This document shows, piece by piece, positions 47,313 through 59,382 of a DNA stretch of 64,000 bases. Within the stretch, counting starts at the first letter, position 1, and the number at the start of each line of letters is the position of its first letter. The stretch covers positions 2,542,001 through 2,606,000 of the forward strand of contig CADCXD010000001.1 in NCBI GenBank assembly GCA_902806575.1, given 5' to 3'. Source of the DNA: Jackrogersella multiformis (Eukaryota; Ascomycota; Sordariomycetes; Xylariales; Hypoxylaceae). A model generated the notes under the pieces. It made no database searches and was not told the DNA's origin. It was given only the letters and a program-made list of their open reading frames with translations. A program made the position numbers and the translations under genes.

Positions 47313-49787
47313 GGCAAGTAGGAGGTATGCTTAACGGTTCATGCGTAGAAGGCCCCGGATCATCCCTTCCCGACGGCGATTGCCAAGCATGATGAAACTA
47401 GACGAAGCCCTGAAACGAAGCAACGACGTAGTAGACCGGCGGCCCGTCCTTGCTAGCAGGAGTAGGATTTGCAAAGATGGATACCAGATAGATGCCATCG
47501 GGGCGGGAAGGCACATCGCTCACATCAACATCCCCCGTACCGATCGATCTTTGAAAATCCGTGCTCCCCCGCCCGCCTACAATTAGCATACCTAGGTAGT
47601 GTAGTGTATATACGCAAATGACCTGCGCTTTGAAGTAAGACTTCGGTCAAATCTTGCATGTGATGTAGATAATCAGGCCACCCGATATCACAGATCTCTT
47701 CGGGGGATTCGCGCCAAGAGATTGATTCACCTCGCCGGCGGAGCCCAACCAACTTGTTAAACCTAACTAACTATCTTCCTTTCGTCCATTCGTCGCCTCT
47801 ACCTTGAAGGCTTCAGTTATCTGATGCCGGTCTGATCTGATCCATTACATCGAGCGGGCCCCGTGAGAAGCAAATGCCGGAAGGTAGTCCCCGTCTGCTG
47901 TCTGCTAGGTGTGCACACCGGATCAGGCCTCGACTCAGGCGGCTACCCAGAACGGGCGGCAACACAAAAAGTCAGGCCCGATCGAGACGCACGAAAAGAA
48001 GAAAAGAAAATGAAACCGAAAAAAAATAATATCTCGTACGTCGCCCAACCACCTCTTGCGCCCTAGGTAGAAAAGTTAAGCCGAAGACGAAAGACTCTCA
48101 TCAGCAGGGAGAAGCAGTATGTAGAGATAGTATAGTATAATAGTATGTAAAGCAAAACCCTAGGTCTAACAAGGCCCCCTCCCCTCAAACCTAACGCCAC
48201 GATCAATGCATTCCCTTTTTTTTGTTCTTTTTCTTCTTCTTCCCGCTCGATCCCTTTCGTCCGTGCGACTTCCCGTCGTGCCTAGACGTGTCCCGCAGCA
48301 CGAGCGATTCTGACAGGACACGGGGAGGAAGGAAGGGAAAAAGGCGGCCCACCGGTCAAGAAAGACCCTTGGTCCGTATGCGACCTCTCTGCCTCTGCCT
48401 CTGCCTCAGAAGCTGTGTTACGTAGCCCGCGCGCGTGTAATGTCTACAACCTGCCTGCCTAGGTAGGTAGCCAGGTGGGCTGGTTCGGCCAGCGAGTAGG
48501 ATAGGTAGAGGCCGCAGCTCGCGTCGTGCGGGACAAGAAAATTACGGCAGATGCATGTCTTAGGTTTGTAAAGTCTCCGTCAGCTTCCTAAGATATTTTC
48601 TCGCTTTGAGGGGTTCATGCTCGTTGACAATAGGGTCGGTGCTCATAGACATAGACCTTAGAAGGGGACACAAGACCAGCTAGGGATGGGATTAGGTCTC
48701 TTCGAGATCGTATGTTAAGGACACCGTCTTTGTACACACGTCCTAGGATGCCGAAGCTAAAGCCAAGTATTGGCTTTTGAAAAGGAATGTCATCGTTGAT
48801 CATACATTCTACCTAATCTAGATCAATTTTCAAATCCGAATTTATGCTCTTATTTATTCGTGCTTCAGGCGATGAGACACGATGACTTGGGATCAGTATC
48901 ATAATCTCCTTATGATCCCTCGAATCAAGTCGTTAATTTGAGATGCCGATTTGAGTAGACACCGGAAGGTTAGAAATAGGATTTTACGGATTGTGAAGAT
49001 AAACATCAGTTTAAAGTAGAGAGGGAGGTTATAGTTATAATCACGTACTGGAAGACAAGAATATTCTTAAACGCAGTTGAATTATATTCAACATCAAACA
49101 TGCTGTCTGGATGCTGAGATTACGGGAACTTTTATCTATGGCTTAACTAGCTCCACCGGCCCAATCCTTTTCATCGTACCCTTCCATGAAACTCCAAGTC
49201 AACGAAAAAAATATGTTGACTAACGAGAGGGTATCGGTAATGCAGTTGAACTAGGCCACTCGGTCCAGAAACGCCAAACTCCTAACACTTCAGGCAGATA
49301 CCGATGCAGGACACCGGTGTTGACTGCAGTCCGATAAGCTACCACTCATATTCCTCACAACCTCGTCCTCGTGTCAAACGCCAGCCTTAAAATCAACCCT
49401 AGAGGTGAACCACCTCCCCCAACAATCCCGCCGGTCACCTATGCCAAAGCAGACCACGACCGTTTACTGTGATTGAAAGTCAATGCAAGGGTATTTCGTA
49501 AGGTTGACGCAGTAAGCCACGAGAGATCGATCGTAAATGAGATGTTAATGGTCGAGTCATAGATTCAAACTTGGACAGAGCCAAGTTTCGATATCCAGAG
49601 TCGCCCATCTCGCACGACATGTCTCATCAACATCAATAAAATATTGTGCGTCGGACATGCTGAAAGGGGTGTCTACGGGTGATGTATGGTGACTTGCTGC
49701 AGTCACGAGAGGCCAGAAATGAAGAGCGTAGTGTCGAAAGGGAGAAAAGCAAGGGATATAAAAGAGAGGAGAGAATTGAGAGACGAA

Positions 49788-51477
49788 TCAAATCTGGCCT
49801 TTTAGGTCGACCCTACGGAACGCCTCGGATCTAGCGAACTCGAAAAGCGACCCAGCCTTCCCGGTTAGAAAGGCAATATGATCTGGTCGTTCCTGGAGTA
49901 AATCCTGGGCCCCGAAGTCGATTATGAATTGAGCAGCTTCAGCATCGGACTCAAATGCGAGCTCCTCAGTAATGTAGCGCAATTTTAAATCTGGTTTAAA
50001 TCTGTGATCGGGTTAACCCCTGGTTTTCTGTAACGGCTGGGAAATAGTACTCACGCTTTGCACATGTTTGTGAGGGCAGCGAGTCGCTCACGCCTGACAA
50101 ACATATCCATAAGATATGCTCCCATATTGGGAACGTCGAGGTATAGCTGGAAGAACTTGTGATAGTTGCCTAAAGCTAGCGCCGAACGTACGCTCAACGC
50201 GTGTTGGATGGGTCGCTCTTCTTTCTCTGCTGTGGTTAGATCTGCGATGGCATCATTCAATGCCGTTCGGTTTGCGGTATGGATGAAATACAAGATACGA
50301 TACGCCTTGAACTCGATAGAATTCCCCTTTAGACCCGCCTTGTAGAGAGCACGCAGCTGGGTCTGACACTGATTATACTCACCAAGATCCCCCTTCTCTA
50401 GCGCGATTCTAGCATGAATTTCATAAACGGAAACGGTGAACTCATTCCTGACACGCTGCACTGTCAGATCCTGGCGAAGCGATTTGAACTGATCACAAAT
50501 GTAGTTATAGTTGCCATCCTTACGCCACTTCTTCTTAAGCAAGTCCAATGTCTGGTGTAAAATACGTTCAGGTCGGACATCAGCCGCCTTGGGGGCTGCG
50601 GTCAGACGCAGGTATCTCTTCTCTAATGACTCGTTGAGACCAACGATGGGTCCCGTAAGGGGTGGCGGACTAGGAGATCGGTAGGAGGACTGGTAACCGC
50701 CATCTCCGCGGCGCTGGCGCTTCTCGGCATTCTTTTGTAACTTACTTTTGGCTGGTAGAGGGCCGTCCATCGCGGGTTTGGTAATTCGGTCTTCGAGAGA
50801 TAGTCCCCTGGCAGCACGCCAGGGTACTGTGACGCCGTTGGTGGGCTCAGGTCCGCTAAGGTCGGAAGACTTCCTTTTCTTCGGGTTAATAGTAGTAGCG
50901 GTGGCCGAAGTAGTTGCTATAGCTGGTGGCGACATAGATTGCATCAACGCTTGTTGGCGTTCACTCTTGATGATAGCTTGTGGTAAGGGCATGATATCCC
51001 AATCCGTGGTGTACATCGACCCGCTGTCCTGAGTGTATCTAATGGTATCCTTCAGCTTGGCTTCCATCTCGACACGGGTTACACTGGGATCTAGGTTCGA
51101 CGACTGGAATGAGCGCTGCACGTATCTGCGGACGGAGTCTGGCCAGTCAAACTTCTGTTGCTGTGTCTGATGCTGATCCGAAGTAGAGGCCATGGTAGCT
51201 GTTGATTGATCCGAAGTAGAAGCCATGGTAGTTGTTGATTTCGGGGGATTAGTAGGAGCAGAGTAGGTATACTGTGGTTGAGCTTGGTATGTTTGACCAA
51301 ACCCGTGACGAACCGGAACTGCGGTATATGCGGTATCTAGAAAAAGAAGAAGGAAATGTTAGCATCAACAAAGAAACATATTATCATGTAGAAACAGGTC
51401 GACAACTTACTGAGAGACGACGGATAAGCGTAAGGCACTGTCTGGACGCCTGGTGGCGAGGGTGCTGCCCAAGACAT
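49788..51477 (-). CDS. thp3: SAC3/GANP-domain protein, Thp3/LENG8 family
   Basis: Three exons (plus-strand limits 51411-51477, 50055-51336, 49788-50001) give 520 residues. Introns: GTAAGT...TAG and GTGAGT...CAG. The N terminus is Gln/Ser/Thr-rich and carries a duplicated MASTSDQ peptide. A basic KKRKSS stretch suggests nuclear targeting. The C-terminal half has the SAC3/GANP helical domain: LEKRYLRLTAAPKAADVRPERIL, VYEIHARIALEKGDLGEYNQC, YKAGLKGNSIEFKAYRILY and a winged-helix end RYITEELAFES. Yeast Thp3 pairs with Csn12 in transcription elongation and mRNA processing; that role is inferred. The start at 51477 joins a short first exon in frame; later in-frame ATGs would truncate the tail. Confidence 0.85.
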
Positions 51478-52512
51478 TGTCGTGAAAATGGTTGTATGTA
51501 GGGTAGGGTACGGAGCACGACTTGGTAAGATTATAAAGTTAGTACACAAAACAAGACTCTTTGTAAAAAAAGAGATATAAAAAAGGGTTGAAGTTATCGC
51601 CTAGTTGACGTAGGAGATTAAATGAACAAAGACATTCACCGTCGGGACGATTTTGTGAGATGGAAATGTGCAGCAACAAAAGATGGATTTGGTGTGTGTG
51701 AATTAAGAAGAGGAGAGATGGAAGAAGCGGCGCGGGAATTTTGGCGGTCAGATGCAGCCATTAAATTAGGTAATTAACCTTGTAAGGTTCCAAGGTTATT
51801 AACAACATTGAATGTGCTGGCTTTTGCTTACCTAAAAACGTTAATCAATCACGCTAAGGCTGCCCACCTCGTTAATTGAATTTTGGAATGGCCTATGCGT
51901 CTGATTACCTACCTAGGTACCTACATAGGTAGGTAGAGAAGACAATAAACTACATGCACTGGGCACCTAATTATGAATCTGATAAGTAAATAGTAAACGG
52001 GTTGGTGGCTATTTTAGTATTATAGTAGTTCTTCTGGGAAGTAGAAGTAGAGGTTCCTACTTAAGAAATTGAGGAAACAGTATAAATGAATGTCGACTGT
52101 TGCTAAAACTGTGAGAAGTTGTGAACGAAGTCCCCAGTGCTAATGATATTTTGAGAATAGAAGGAAAACCCGCTTACCTAAATTGGTAGGTACCTTAGGT
52201 AGATATCCTAATTTCTTTCTTAAGGTGGAACTTTGGAACTTACTACGTAGAAGTTGCGGGCGGGAATATGGTTGCAATGTTGCACAGCAGGATAGGGAAG
52301 CGGGTCTTATCCAGATAAGCTAAAGGTAATCCGTCGTTCGTACCTACCTAAGGTACCTAGGTATACAAAGTACATTACGTAGGTACTTGGGTACCTACAG
52401 TGATCCCAATTCAACTCTTCCAAGCTTCGAAAGTTTCAAGGTTACAAACTTCTTTTCACCAAGTTCATACCTCCTCGTCCTGCCCCCCTCCTTAGACTAA
52501 CCGATATGACGA
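51478..52512. promoter_or_regulatory. Divergent promoter region between the Thp3-like gene and vps36
   Basis: About 1 kb between divergent start codons, AT-leaning, with TACCTAGG-type motifs at about 51905-51935, 52190 and 52325-52400. No ORF is supported. Confidence 0.5.
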
Positions 52513-54645
52513 ATGTTTTTAAAACAAATCGATCTCACCACCGCCCTCAGGCCGTCCTATCTCCCCGACGAAGTACTTCTCTTTGTCCAGGACAACGTGG
52601 GGCTCTATGAGGGGTGAGTCTGCCTCTGTCTCTGTCTCTGCCTCTGCCTACGATTTATATACCATTCATTGCGACGATAGTATAGATTGTTTGAGGTTGC
52701 TAATTATGTTTATTATATTCACATCGACAGTAAATACAAACTAGCCAAGCAACAAAATGGACAAGTGTATTTGACTTCACATCGAATATGCTATGTCGAC
52801 AAACAGGAACCCAGAAAGCACTCTGTCACTCTAGACCTGAAAGATGTGGAGAGATACGAGTTTTATGTATGTATGATTTATATTCTCAGAGAAGCTGGCC
52901 TTTTCCCCTTCTTCCCAACTAGACTAACAACTTAATAGGCAGGATTTCTGAAGTCATCTCCGAAAGTGACTCTGATTCCGAAGCCAGCCCATCGAGGATC
53001 TCTACAATCTAGAGCGGCGGCAGCGACATCGACAGCTTCCCGCAGTAGTGGAGCATCGCCTTCGCCAGCATCCGACTCCGCTTTCCGGTCTCCCTCTACT
53101 GGTACATCCCAGAATAGTTCGGCGACATGGATATGTACTATATGCAGCTTTCCGAACCCGGTTCCGTCCAACTTCGACCCGACCACCGCAAATGCGCATA
53201 CACCGTTGGCACCGTGCTTAGCGTGTGGAATCAAGCCGGCATTAACCCATATTCTCAAGGCTGCTATATCCAATGTCACCAGTAGACAGGTGACCGCTTC
53301 TAGCTCTACACCCCAGTCATCGTTTGCGCTTCCTTCTCGACCACAGAGCTTAAGTCCGGCGGCTGATGATTTGGGCGGCGTGGAAGGGAACCTTTCGGTA
53401 CGAGAAATGAGGACTGGTCCAGCAGACTCGGATGGATTCCAATGCCCACGCTGCACCTTTTTGAACCATCCCTCTCTACTGTCTTGCGAAATATGTGGCG
53501 CGCCTCTCATCTCTCACGGTGTCCCCATGGCAGCAATGCCCAACCAACCGAGAACAGACTCACCGGGACCTACGCTTAATCTAACGAGTGTTGCCGGCTT
53601 GGAGAATCCCGAGAGTGTCAAGTTGTCTTTCCGGAGCGGAGGGGAGAAGATATTTTACGAACGGCTTAAGAGCTCTATGACCCAACGTAAATGGCTCTTG
53701 CAAGAAGCGCCCCCTGTCCCTAATGGGGGTACTGATGATGTACGTGCGGACCCATCATCAAAGTCAGGGCCAGGTACTGGTCGAAACAAAACTGCAGGTA
53801 TCGCTGGGCTGGAGAAAATGGGCCTGGACAGGCGAAAGAACAATGAGCTGGTCATTGGGAGCGCTTTTGAGGATCTTGAAGCTTTGATGGCCTCTGCCAA
53901 GCAAATCGTAGCACTTGCCGAGTCGTTCTCTCGACAAGTCAACGGAGGCACGGAAAAAGCGACATCAGAAGCAAACGCCTTGCTCGCCGAGTCCGCTAGC
54001 CAGCTGGGGCTCGTAACTACCAAGGACATCGTTGGTGGTGGAAGTGGCTCGGGATCGGAATCGCTTTACTTGTCCGAGTTATCTAGAAATCTTGCGGAAT
54101 TCTTGACAGATGATGCCAGAGGCGTGCTCAGGAAAGCTGGCGGCATTATCAGCCTAGTCGACTTATGGGCCATGTTCAACCGCGCTCGCGGAGGCGTTGA
54201 GCTTGTAAGTCCTAATGACTTCGAGAAGGCTGCCCGTCTCTGGGGAAAACTCAGATTACCAGTTCGGCTGCGTACCTTCAAGAGCGGGGTGATGGTTGTC
54301 CAGAGTCGCGATCGGACAGACGGAACTACAATCAAGGCATTGTTGGCGTGGCTCCGCGATCTACATGACATCCCGCCAGATAAAGATGTCGCTTGGGATT
54401 GGCAGGAGTTCGGCCGCGGTGTTACTGCGCAGGACGCTGCGGAACGATTTGGCTGGAGTATCGGTGTTGCCGAGGAGGAGCTCGAGATGGCTGAAGAGAG
54501 AGGCGTTCTATGTCGCGAGGAAGGCATAGAAGGTCTCAAGTTCTGGGAGAACTACATCGACACAGGGGAATATCGTGACAAGCAGCGGCAATCTACAGAC
54601 GGAGATAAGATTATCGAGGCATTGAGTACGGCTGGTCTGCTTTAG
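52513..54645 (+). CDS. vps36: ESCRT-II subunit Vps36
   Basis: Three exons, 52513-52613, 52686-52866 and 52939-54645, give 662 residues. The GLUE domain is split: its first strands (LTTALRPSYLPDEVLLFVQDNVGLYEG) and the following lysine-rich strands span the first two exons. Two NZF zinc fingers are inserted, as in yeast Vps36: CTIC...CLAC (about 160-190) and CPRC...CEIC (about 263-281). The C-terminal part (about 400-662) is the winged-helix EAP30-like core (SRNLAEFLTDDARGVLRKAG, LVDLWAMFNRARG, YIDTGEY). ESCRT-II recruits ESCRT-III to ubiquitin-marked cargo on endosomes. Introns use GTGAGT and GTATGT donors. The start ATG at 52513 overlaps an out-of-frame ATG a few bases upstream. Confidence 0.93.
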
Positions 54646-54939
54646 AGCAAAATAAAGATACAATTAAATGTCTAAGAAAACTTGCTTCTAATTACCTTGA
54701 ATTATGTTATATATCACGTCGTAGCCGTCGTTAAATCCCGTTATTACATTTTTACCTGAGCTCGCACTCCCATATCCAAAACCTATCTATCATATCCGTT
54801 CCTTTTATATACCCGTCATTTACCGTGAACCGCAACTTTAGATATCCGCCCGTGACTAGTCATCGGCCGTAGCAAACGCCATGTTCAAACTCACTTTGCA
54901 CAAAGTGCTCCCATCGAACGGGAGACCCGTGACTTAATT
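54646..54939. other. Tail-to-tail spacer
   Basis: Roughly 300 bp between vps36 and the next, opposite-strand gene; AT-rich 3' UTR-like sequence. Confidence 0.45.
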
Positions 54940-55921
54940 TCATACGAGCCTCTCCATCAGATTCCTTCGCACTTTCATATTCACCGTGCCGCCCAGCCCA
55001 AACGCGGGGACGATCCTGCATATCCTCGCCGCGGTGCTGACCATCCAGTTCTTCCGCACCTGCGTCCACCGGTCGCCCGCCGCCGGCCGGTTGTACATGT
55101 CCAGGCCTAGCAGGTGCACGGGCGTCGAGAGCAGCTGGACGGCGGCGGGGGCCACGAACTGGGCGACGGTGGTGCCGCTGACCTTCTTCTGCAGCTCGGA
55201 GCCCATGCGCCGCGTCAGCGTGAGGCCCAGCAGCGGCGGCACGTTGAAGGAGGCGAAGATGGTGAGGCAGTCGCGCAGCGTGAAGAGGAGGTAGCTTGGG
55301 AGCGGGACGGGACGGGGCGGCCCGCCGGGCCCGAACAGCTTCACGAAGACCTGGTCCTTGTAGACGCAGAGCCCGACGTTGGCGGCGCTCGAGGCCGCGA
55401 ACTTCGAGGTGCCCGTCGTGACGTGGGTCGCGGGCTGGCGGCGCGCCGTCGACGTGGCCGTGTCCAGCGTGTTCGCGGTCAGGTACGTGCCGCCGTACAG
55501 CATGAAGATGAGGGCGACGGGCTTCGAGAAGAGCACGGCGTGCGGGCGCAGGAGCAGCGTTCCGAACGAGGACTTCAGGCTGTTGGAGAGCGTGTTTCGG
55601 CCGGACGCGTTCTCCATTATCGATCTACAAGCGTCGGTAGAGGTGGTTAGCGGATGTGTCGAGATGAGAAGCTCGTCGGATTAGGAGCGGTCGCTTTTAC
55701 CTGTCAATGACAGCTATGAGAGGCGCGACCATGGACGCAGCGCAGGCAGCACTGGTCAGGTCGGCGCCCAGCCGTAGACCCAGGTTCTTCGTGTTGTATC
55801 GCTGCTGGAGCTTGGACGACGACGACATATCGACGGGGCGTTGGCTGGGGATGGGAATTGGAGAGGTTGACGATGCTGGTGCGACCAGCTGATTCCCGAC
55901 AGAAACGGCGTCGTCTTTCAT
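54940..55921 (-). CDS. Conserved-looking putative membrane protein, function unknown
   Basis: Two exons (plus-strand limits 55701-55921 and 54940-55624) join in frame to 301 residues; the intron is GTAAAA...TAG (76 nt). The second exon is very GC-rich (about 55000-55600). The protein has a basic, Ser-rich N terminus, then several hydrophobic segments (PVALIFMLYGGTYL, PSYLLFTLRDCLTIFASF, VAQFVAPAAVQLLSTPVHL) separated by Gly/Arg-rich loops. No family is recognised with confidence; multi-pass organellar membrane localisation is a guess. The start at 55921 is the longest in-frame choice and includes a second ATG near 55829. Confidence 0.6.
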
Positions 55922-56850
55922 CGTAGCCTCGGGCTTTATCTACTTTAATACCGTGGCTACTCTGACACCAATACCTCGAGGACTTACCGCCAGTTGCTCA
56001 TTTACTCGTCCCCGGCTACGGTTAAGAAATCACCAAGACTAAGGGGGAAAAAGGGAGAAGGATAAGCTACCGTATGCATCGGGACCGTGCGTCTATCGAA
56101 AAAAAAGACGGAGATCTGGATTCGTAAACTCGGTCAAGTTCCGCTCCTTGGTTTGCTTTTATACATAGCTACTTATCTTCTAAGTACCTTCAGGTAGGTA
56201 CACACACACGTACATAGCGAAAGTTACAAAGAGAGGTGTGTCTATGTAATATATGACGAGCGTATCAACGTATCGACGTATCAACGTTAAGTAGCTCGGC
56301 TTATTTTTTTGTGCTATCCATCCTTTGAAGGGGTAGCGGTTTCATGAACTTCGCTCCCGAAATCGGAGATAGATAGCTCGAGATCTTGATTGGACGGACC
56401 CCTGAATGCTTGGCTTGGCTTGACTCGGGGAAGCCTGAAGGGAGATCTGAGATCTGACATGGATGTCAGGTTTTCTGTTTAATACAATACCACTTAAGTA
56501 CTAGGTAGGTAGCATAAGGATTCATAAAACATGCAAAAGCTCAATTAATACACAATTTATCTGTTGACATCCACGATGAAATGGACATTATTCCTCCAAA
56601 TATTCAGACACTAGACACGATCAAGATTTCTGCCATCTGAAAGTTGAATTACCTACTTCATCTTCGGCACACCTGATTCGTATTTGAAGGATTACCTAAC
56701 TCACTAACTTGAACATAGCCATTACTTGTCTAATGGATCATCTCAAGTCAAATAATCAAAATATGAGTCGAGTTTACGGCCTTCGATGTCAGCAAGACAA
56801 AAATTGCTTGATGCCATTCACTTCATATTCACCGCTGTATGCTACATTAG
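55922..56850. other. Intergenic, no gene seen
   Basis: About 0.9 kb upstream of the preceding gene, with a TAGGTAGG motif near 56510 and no ORF. Confidence 0.4.
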
Positions 56851-57630
56851 ATGAAAATGACTAATTACACAGTTCTCCACAGCTTATTCGAAGCTCGGGA
56901 TACAAGTATGAAAGCTCCGTCTTATGACATCTACTACATCCAACTTGACTCTTTTACCACAACAAACGCCCATGGACCTAGGAAAATCAAGGGACAGGAG
57001 GATACCGGCGGGAATTTTTTTTATCCTCGGTTCAGTCCTGATAGCTCGCAGATCGCGTTCCTCTATATCCCAAAATTGGAATAATATAAGTGGCTAATAT
57101 TGGTAGGGGTACGAGACAACTGGGGCGGCCGGCCATACGACGATCTGGCTGTCTGGTTAAGTGCATGGAGCACCGTGAGGACGGTTCCAATGTCGACACT
57201 GGTAACGCCGTCATGGTAGGCGGTGGCTATGAAGGATACATGGTCACTGGGGCGACGGGTGAGTACTCCCTTTCAGTTTTGGCGTTTAGTTAAGCTACGA
57301 TCATTGCCAAATGATACTTACCTCAATTCAATTTAAAGCAATGGTCTGCTGCAATGCCATTTTCCACCTGCCCTCCCACGTACTACAGCGGAACAGCTTG
57401 TACCCCCGAAGCGAATTCGGCGACTCACTCCTATTGTGCGAGAACACCGAGGGTCTTGAGCGGTATAATCCGGCGCGCCTCTATCTCCTCCCTCACTGGA
57501 AGACACCTATGCTTGTCGTCCATGGCGACAAAGACTTTGGATACCCGACGACGGACAGCTTGGGTGACGGAAGACTCTGATATTTCTCCTCCTGGACACT
57601 CCGAGGTTGCATCCCTTCACAGTGATTAGT
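56851..57630 (+). pseudogene. Dipeptidyl-peptidase 5-like (S9 prolyl oligopeptidase family) pseudogene
   Basis: Three fragments of one family lie in order but not in one frame. 56851-57084: a beta-propeller strand pair (FYPRFSPDSSQIAFLYIPKLE) ending in a stop. About 57105-57260: NWGGRPYDDL in one frame, then LVKCMEH...NAVMVGGGYEGYM in another. About 57340-57580: after a likely intron, LERYNPARLYLLPHWKTPMLVVHGDKD. The nucleophile elbow, normally GxSYGGYM, reads GGGYEGYM here, so the catalytic serine is lost and a glycine has become Glu; the acid loop HGDKD survives. A large central part is missing. Frame breaks, lost serine and deletion show a dead gene. Confidence 0.75.
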
Positions 57631-58180
57631 GAAACATACGCCGTTAGATCCTACCAAGAGTTGTCACAGATACAAGCAGGAATTTCCTTGGGTACACTCC
57701 CTATATGTCTCTATTCCGTGTATCATCAGTAAAGAGCGATAAAAATTATGTTGTTGATTTGGGTAAAATCTGAACTACGGTCGTCTTGCTAGAGAAATTT
57801 CATCCAGGGCTTGCAGTACTTAAGCTGCGCCATAAAGACTCGGGACTAGGAAAGTTTATACCTAATGGAAAGAGATGGAAAGAAAAAGAAGAACGCCCAT
57901 ATCATCATATGGCTGATGTATGGATAGACCTGGAAGTTAACCTTGGTGCCACAGGCGCCGGTGACCCCCACAATATAAACTACGTCGTACCCTGAAATAC
58001 CCCGGTAAATGCAGATCGCTGTAGATCTATCGTAGATCTTCGGTAGGTGGATCTCAGATAAAGTTTCAGGGGCTGCAGATAAAGCGCCAGGGCTGCAGAT
58101 AAAGTTATAAGGGCTGAACGCCTGACGCGAAGAAATAATAGAGGCTTCAACTCTAATCTTGTACACGTCTTGGACCCGCC
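57631..58180. other. Intergenic with a short tandem repeat at 58054-58110
   Basis: An open stretch at 57786-57995 is not recognised. From about 58054 there are three imperfect 21-bp copies built around CTGCAGATAAAG. Confidence 0.45.
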
Positions 58181-58391
58181 TAGGAATTAATATAAATAGC
58201 TGGCCTCCCCCGTCCCAGGAATCCTTTCCTTTCTTTCTTTCTTCACCAATATTCTACACGCTCTATCTGTACTGCTTATTGCTACGCAGAGAAAAGGCTA
58301 AGTTTAATATCGAATTTCATACCCAATTTCATACTCCAACCCGCTTTCTCTTCTTCATTCTATCTAGATAGTCGTCTAGGTACTGATCAAG
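58181..58391 (+). promoter_or_regulatory. TATA-containing promoter-like region before the 58392 ORF
   Basis: AATATAAATAGCTGG at about 58186-58200 is a strong TATA-type sequence, followed by a pyrimidine-rich stretch (CTTTCCTTTCTTTCTTTC at about 58225) and then the ATG at 58392. The arrangement is that of a fungal core promoter with leader. Confidence 0.5.
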
Positions 58392-59045
58392 ATGACTTTC
58401 GGCAGTTTCCCACCACCTTTTGACCCGGCACACCAAACGGGTATTGGTTCGGTTCCATAGGACAGTACCGAACCCAGTCCCTGGCAAGTTCTCAGGACCT
58501 GGTGTCGGGCAAAGCGCACTTGGCTCGAGTCTTGCTTTGTTCGGCCTAAGGTTGGCGAAGCATTTTGTAAGTATATCCTTCAGCTTCGCGCTGGGGTTTG
58601 GTGGTTGTTGACGGGAACCGTAGCTGTCGGCCCAACCACGAAGCTGAAGTCTCCCAAGATGAATTTTCCGGGCCTGGTTCCTGACAAGCTTGGACGGACC
58701 TTGGGACAAGCCATAGTTCCGGATGTCCTTGTCGTGACCAACTTGATTGTCGGCCTCACTATACAAGGGCAGACTGCCTGCAAGGTCCGGCTATTCTGTT
58801 CTCTTCCAACCATCCTGGAGGAAGATGAACCAGAGGAACCAGTGGATATCCCGTCCAAGGAGCCAGAGGATATCCTGTCCGAGGAGCCCACAGTAGAAGC
58901 CAGTATGGCGTCTTCAGAAGCTCCTCCGTCTAGGGAACCAGTTGAGAAAGAGTTGCTTTCTCACAGGAAAGAATACTGGTCATTCTTGGACGATGACTTC
59001 CGTCCAATGCCAACAACTGTAGAGGAAGACATTGTGCTGGACTAA
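58392..59045 (+). pseudogene. Unrecognised ORF with an early in-frame TAG
   Basis: From ATG 58392 (MTFGSFPPPFDPAHQTG) the frame hits TAG at 58458-58460, then stays open in the same frame for 195 codons to TAA at 59043-59045. The later part contains an acidic, Pro-rich segment with an imperfect repeat (EEPVDIPSKEP / EDILSEEP) and ends DFRPMPTTVEEDIVLD. An internal ATG at 58605 would begin a 146-residue protein. The stop may be a CAG-to-TAG change. No family is recognised; the flanking tandem repeats, promoter-like sequence and neighbouring inverted repeat could mean it belongs to a mobile element. Confidence 0.4.
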
Positions 59046-59382
59046 TCTGGCCCTTCCTGCCACCCCAATCCACTTCGATGGTACCATATTTCCCCCCCTT
59101 GTCTCTGTTGCCATTTGCCATTCTACAACTTCTCCATCGAAGATTCTGGATGAAAACAAAAAAAAGTTGAAAAACAAAAAAATTGCAAAAAAAGGTTTAT
59201 TTTTGTTGAATCCCCAACCCGCCACACTTCCCCCCAAGAATTTTTATTGTTGTCACTTCACTTCTCATCACCATTTCCTTATATATTTCCTTATGTCCTT
59301 CCTCGTTTTGCTTGTGTTTTCTTTTCTACTTGTTTGCATCTGGGTAGTGCCTGTCATACGGATAGGCTCCACGAAGCAGAGT
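59046..59382. other. Spacer between the unrecognised ORF and the fold-back repeat
   Basis: Contains A-rich tracts near 59155-59190; no gene seen. Confidence 0.45.

Larger units (their letters stand above)
43336..49787. other. 6.4-kb gene desert between bem1 and the Thp3-like gene
   Basis: No reading frame with recognisable family character is found on either strand. It contains pyrimidine-rich tracts near bem1 (about 43750-43920) and at 48210-48250, and clusters of TACCTAGG motifs (44315, 45290, 46005-46030, 46310-46330, 47225-47310). The longer open frames in this stretch (for example 45836-46246, minus) have unremarkable composition and no domain pattern, so they are not called. Confidence 0.5.
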
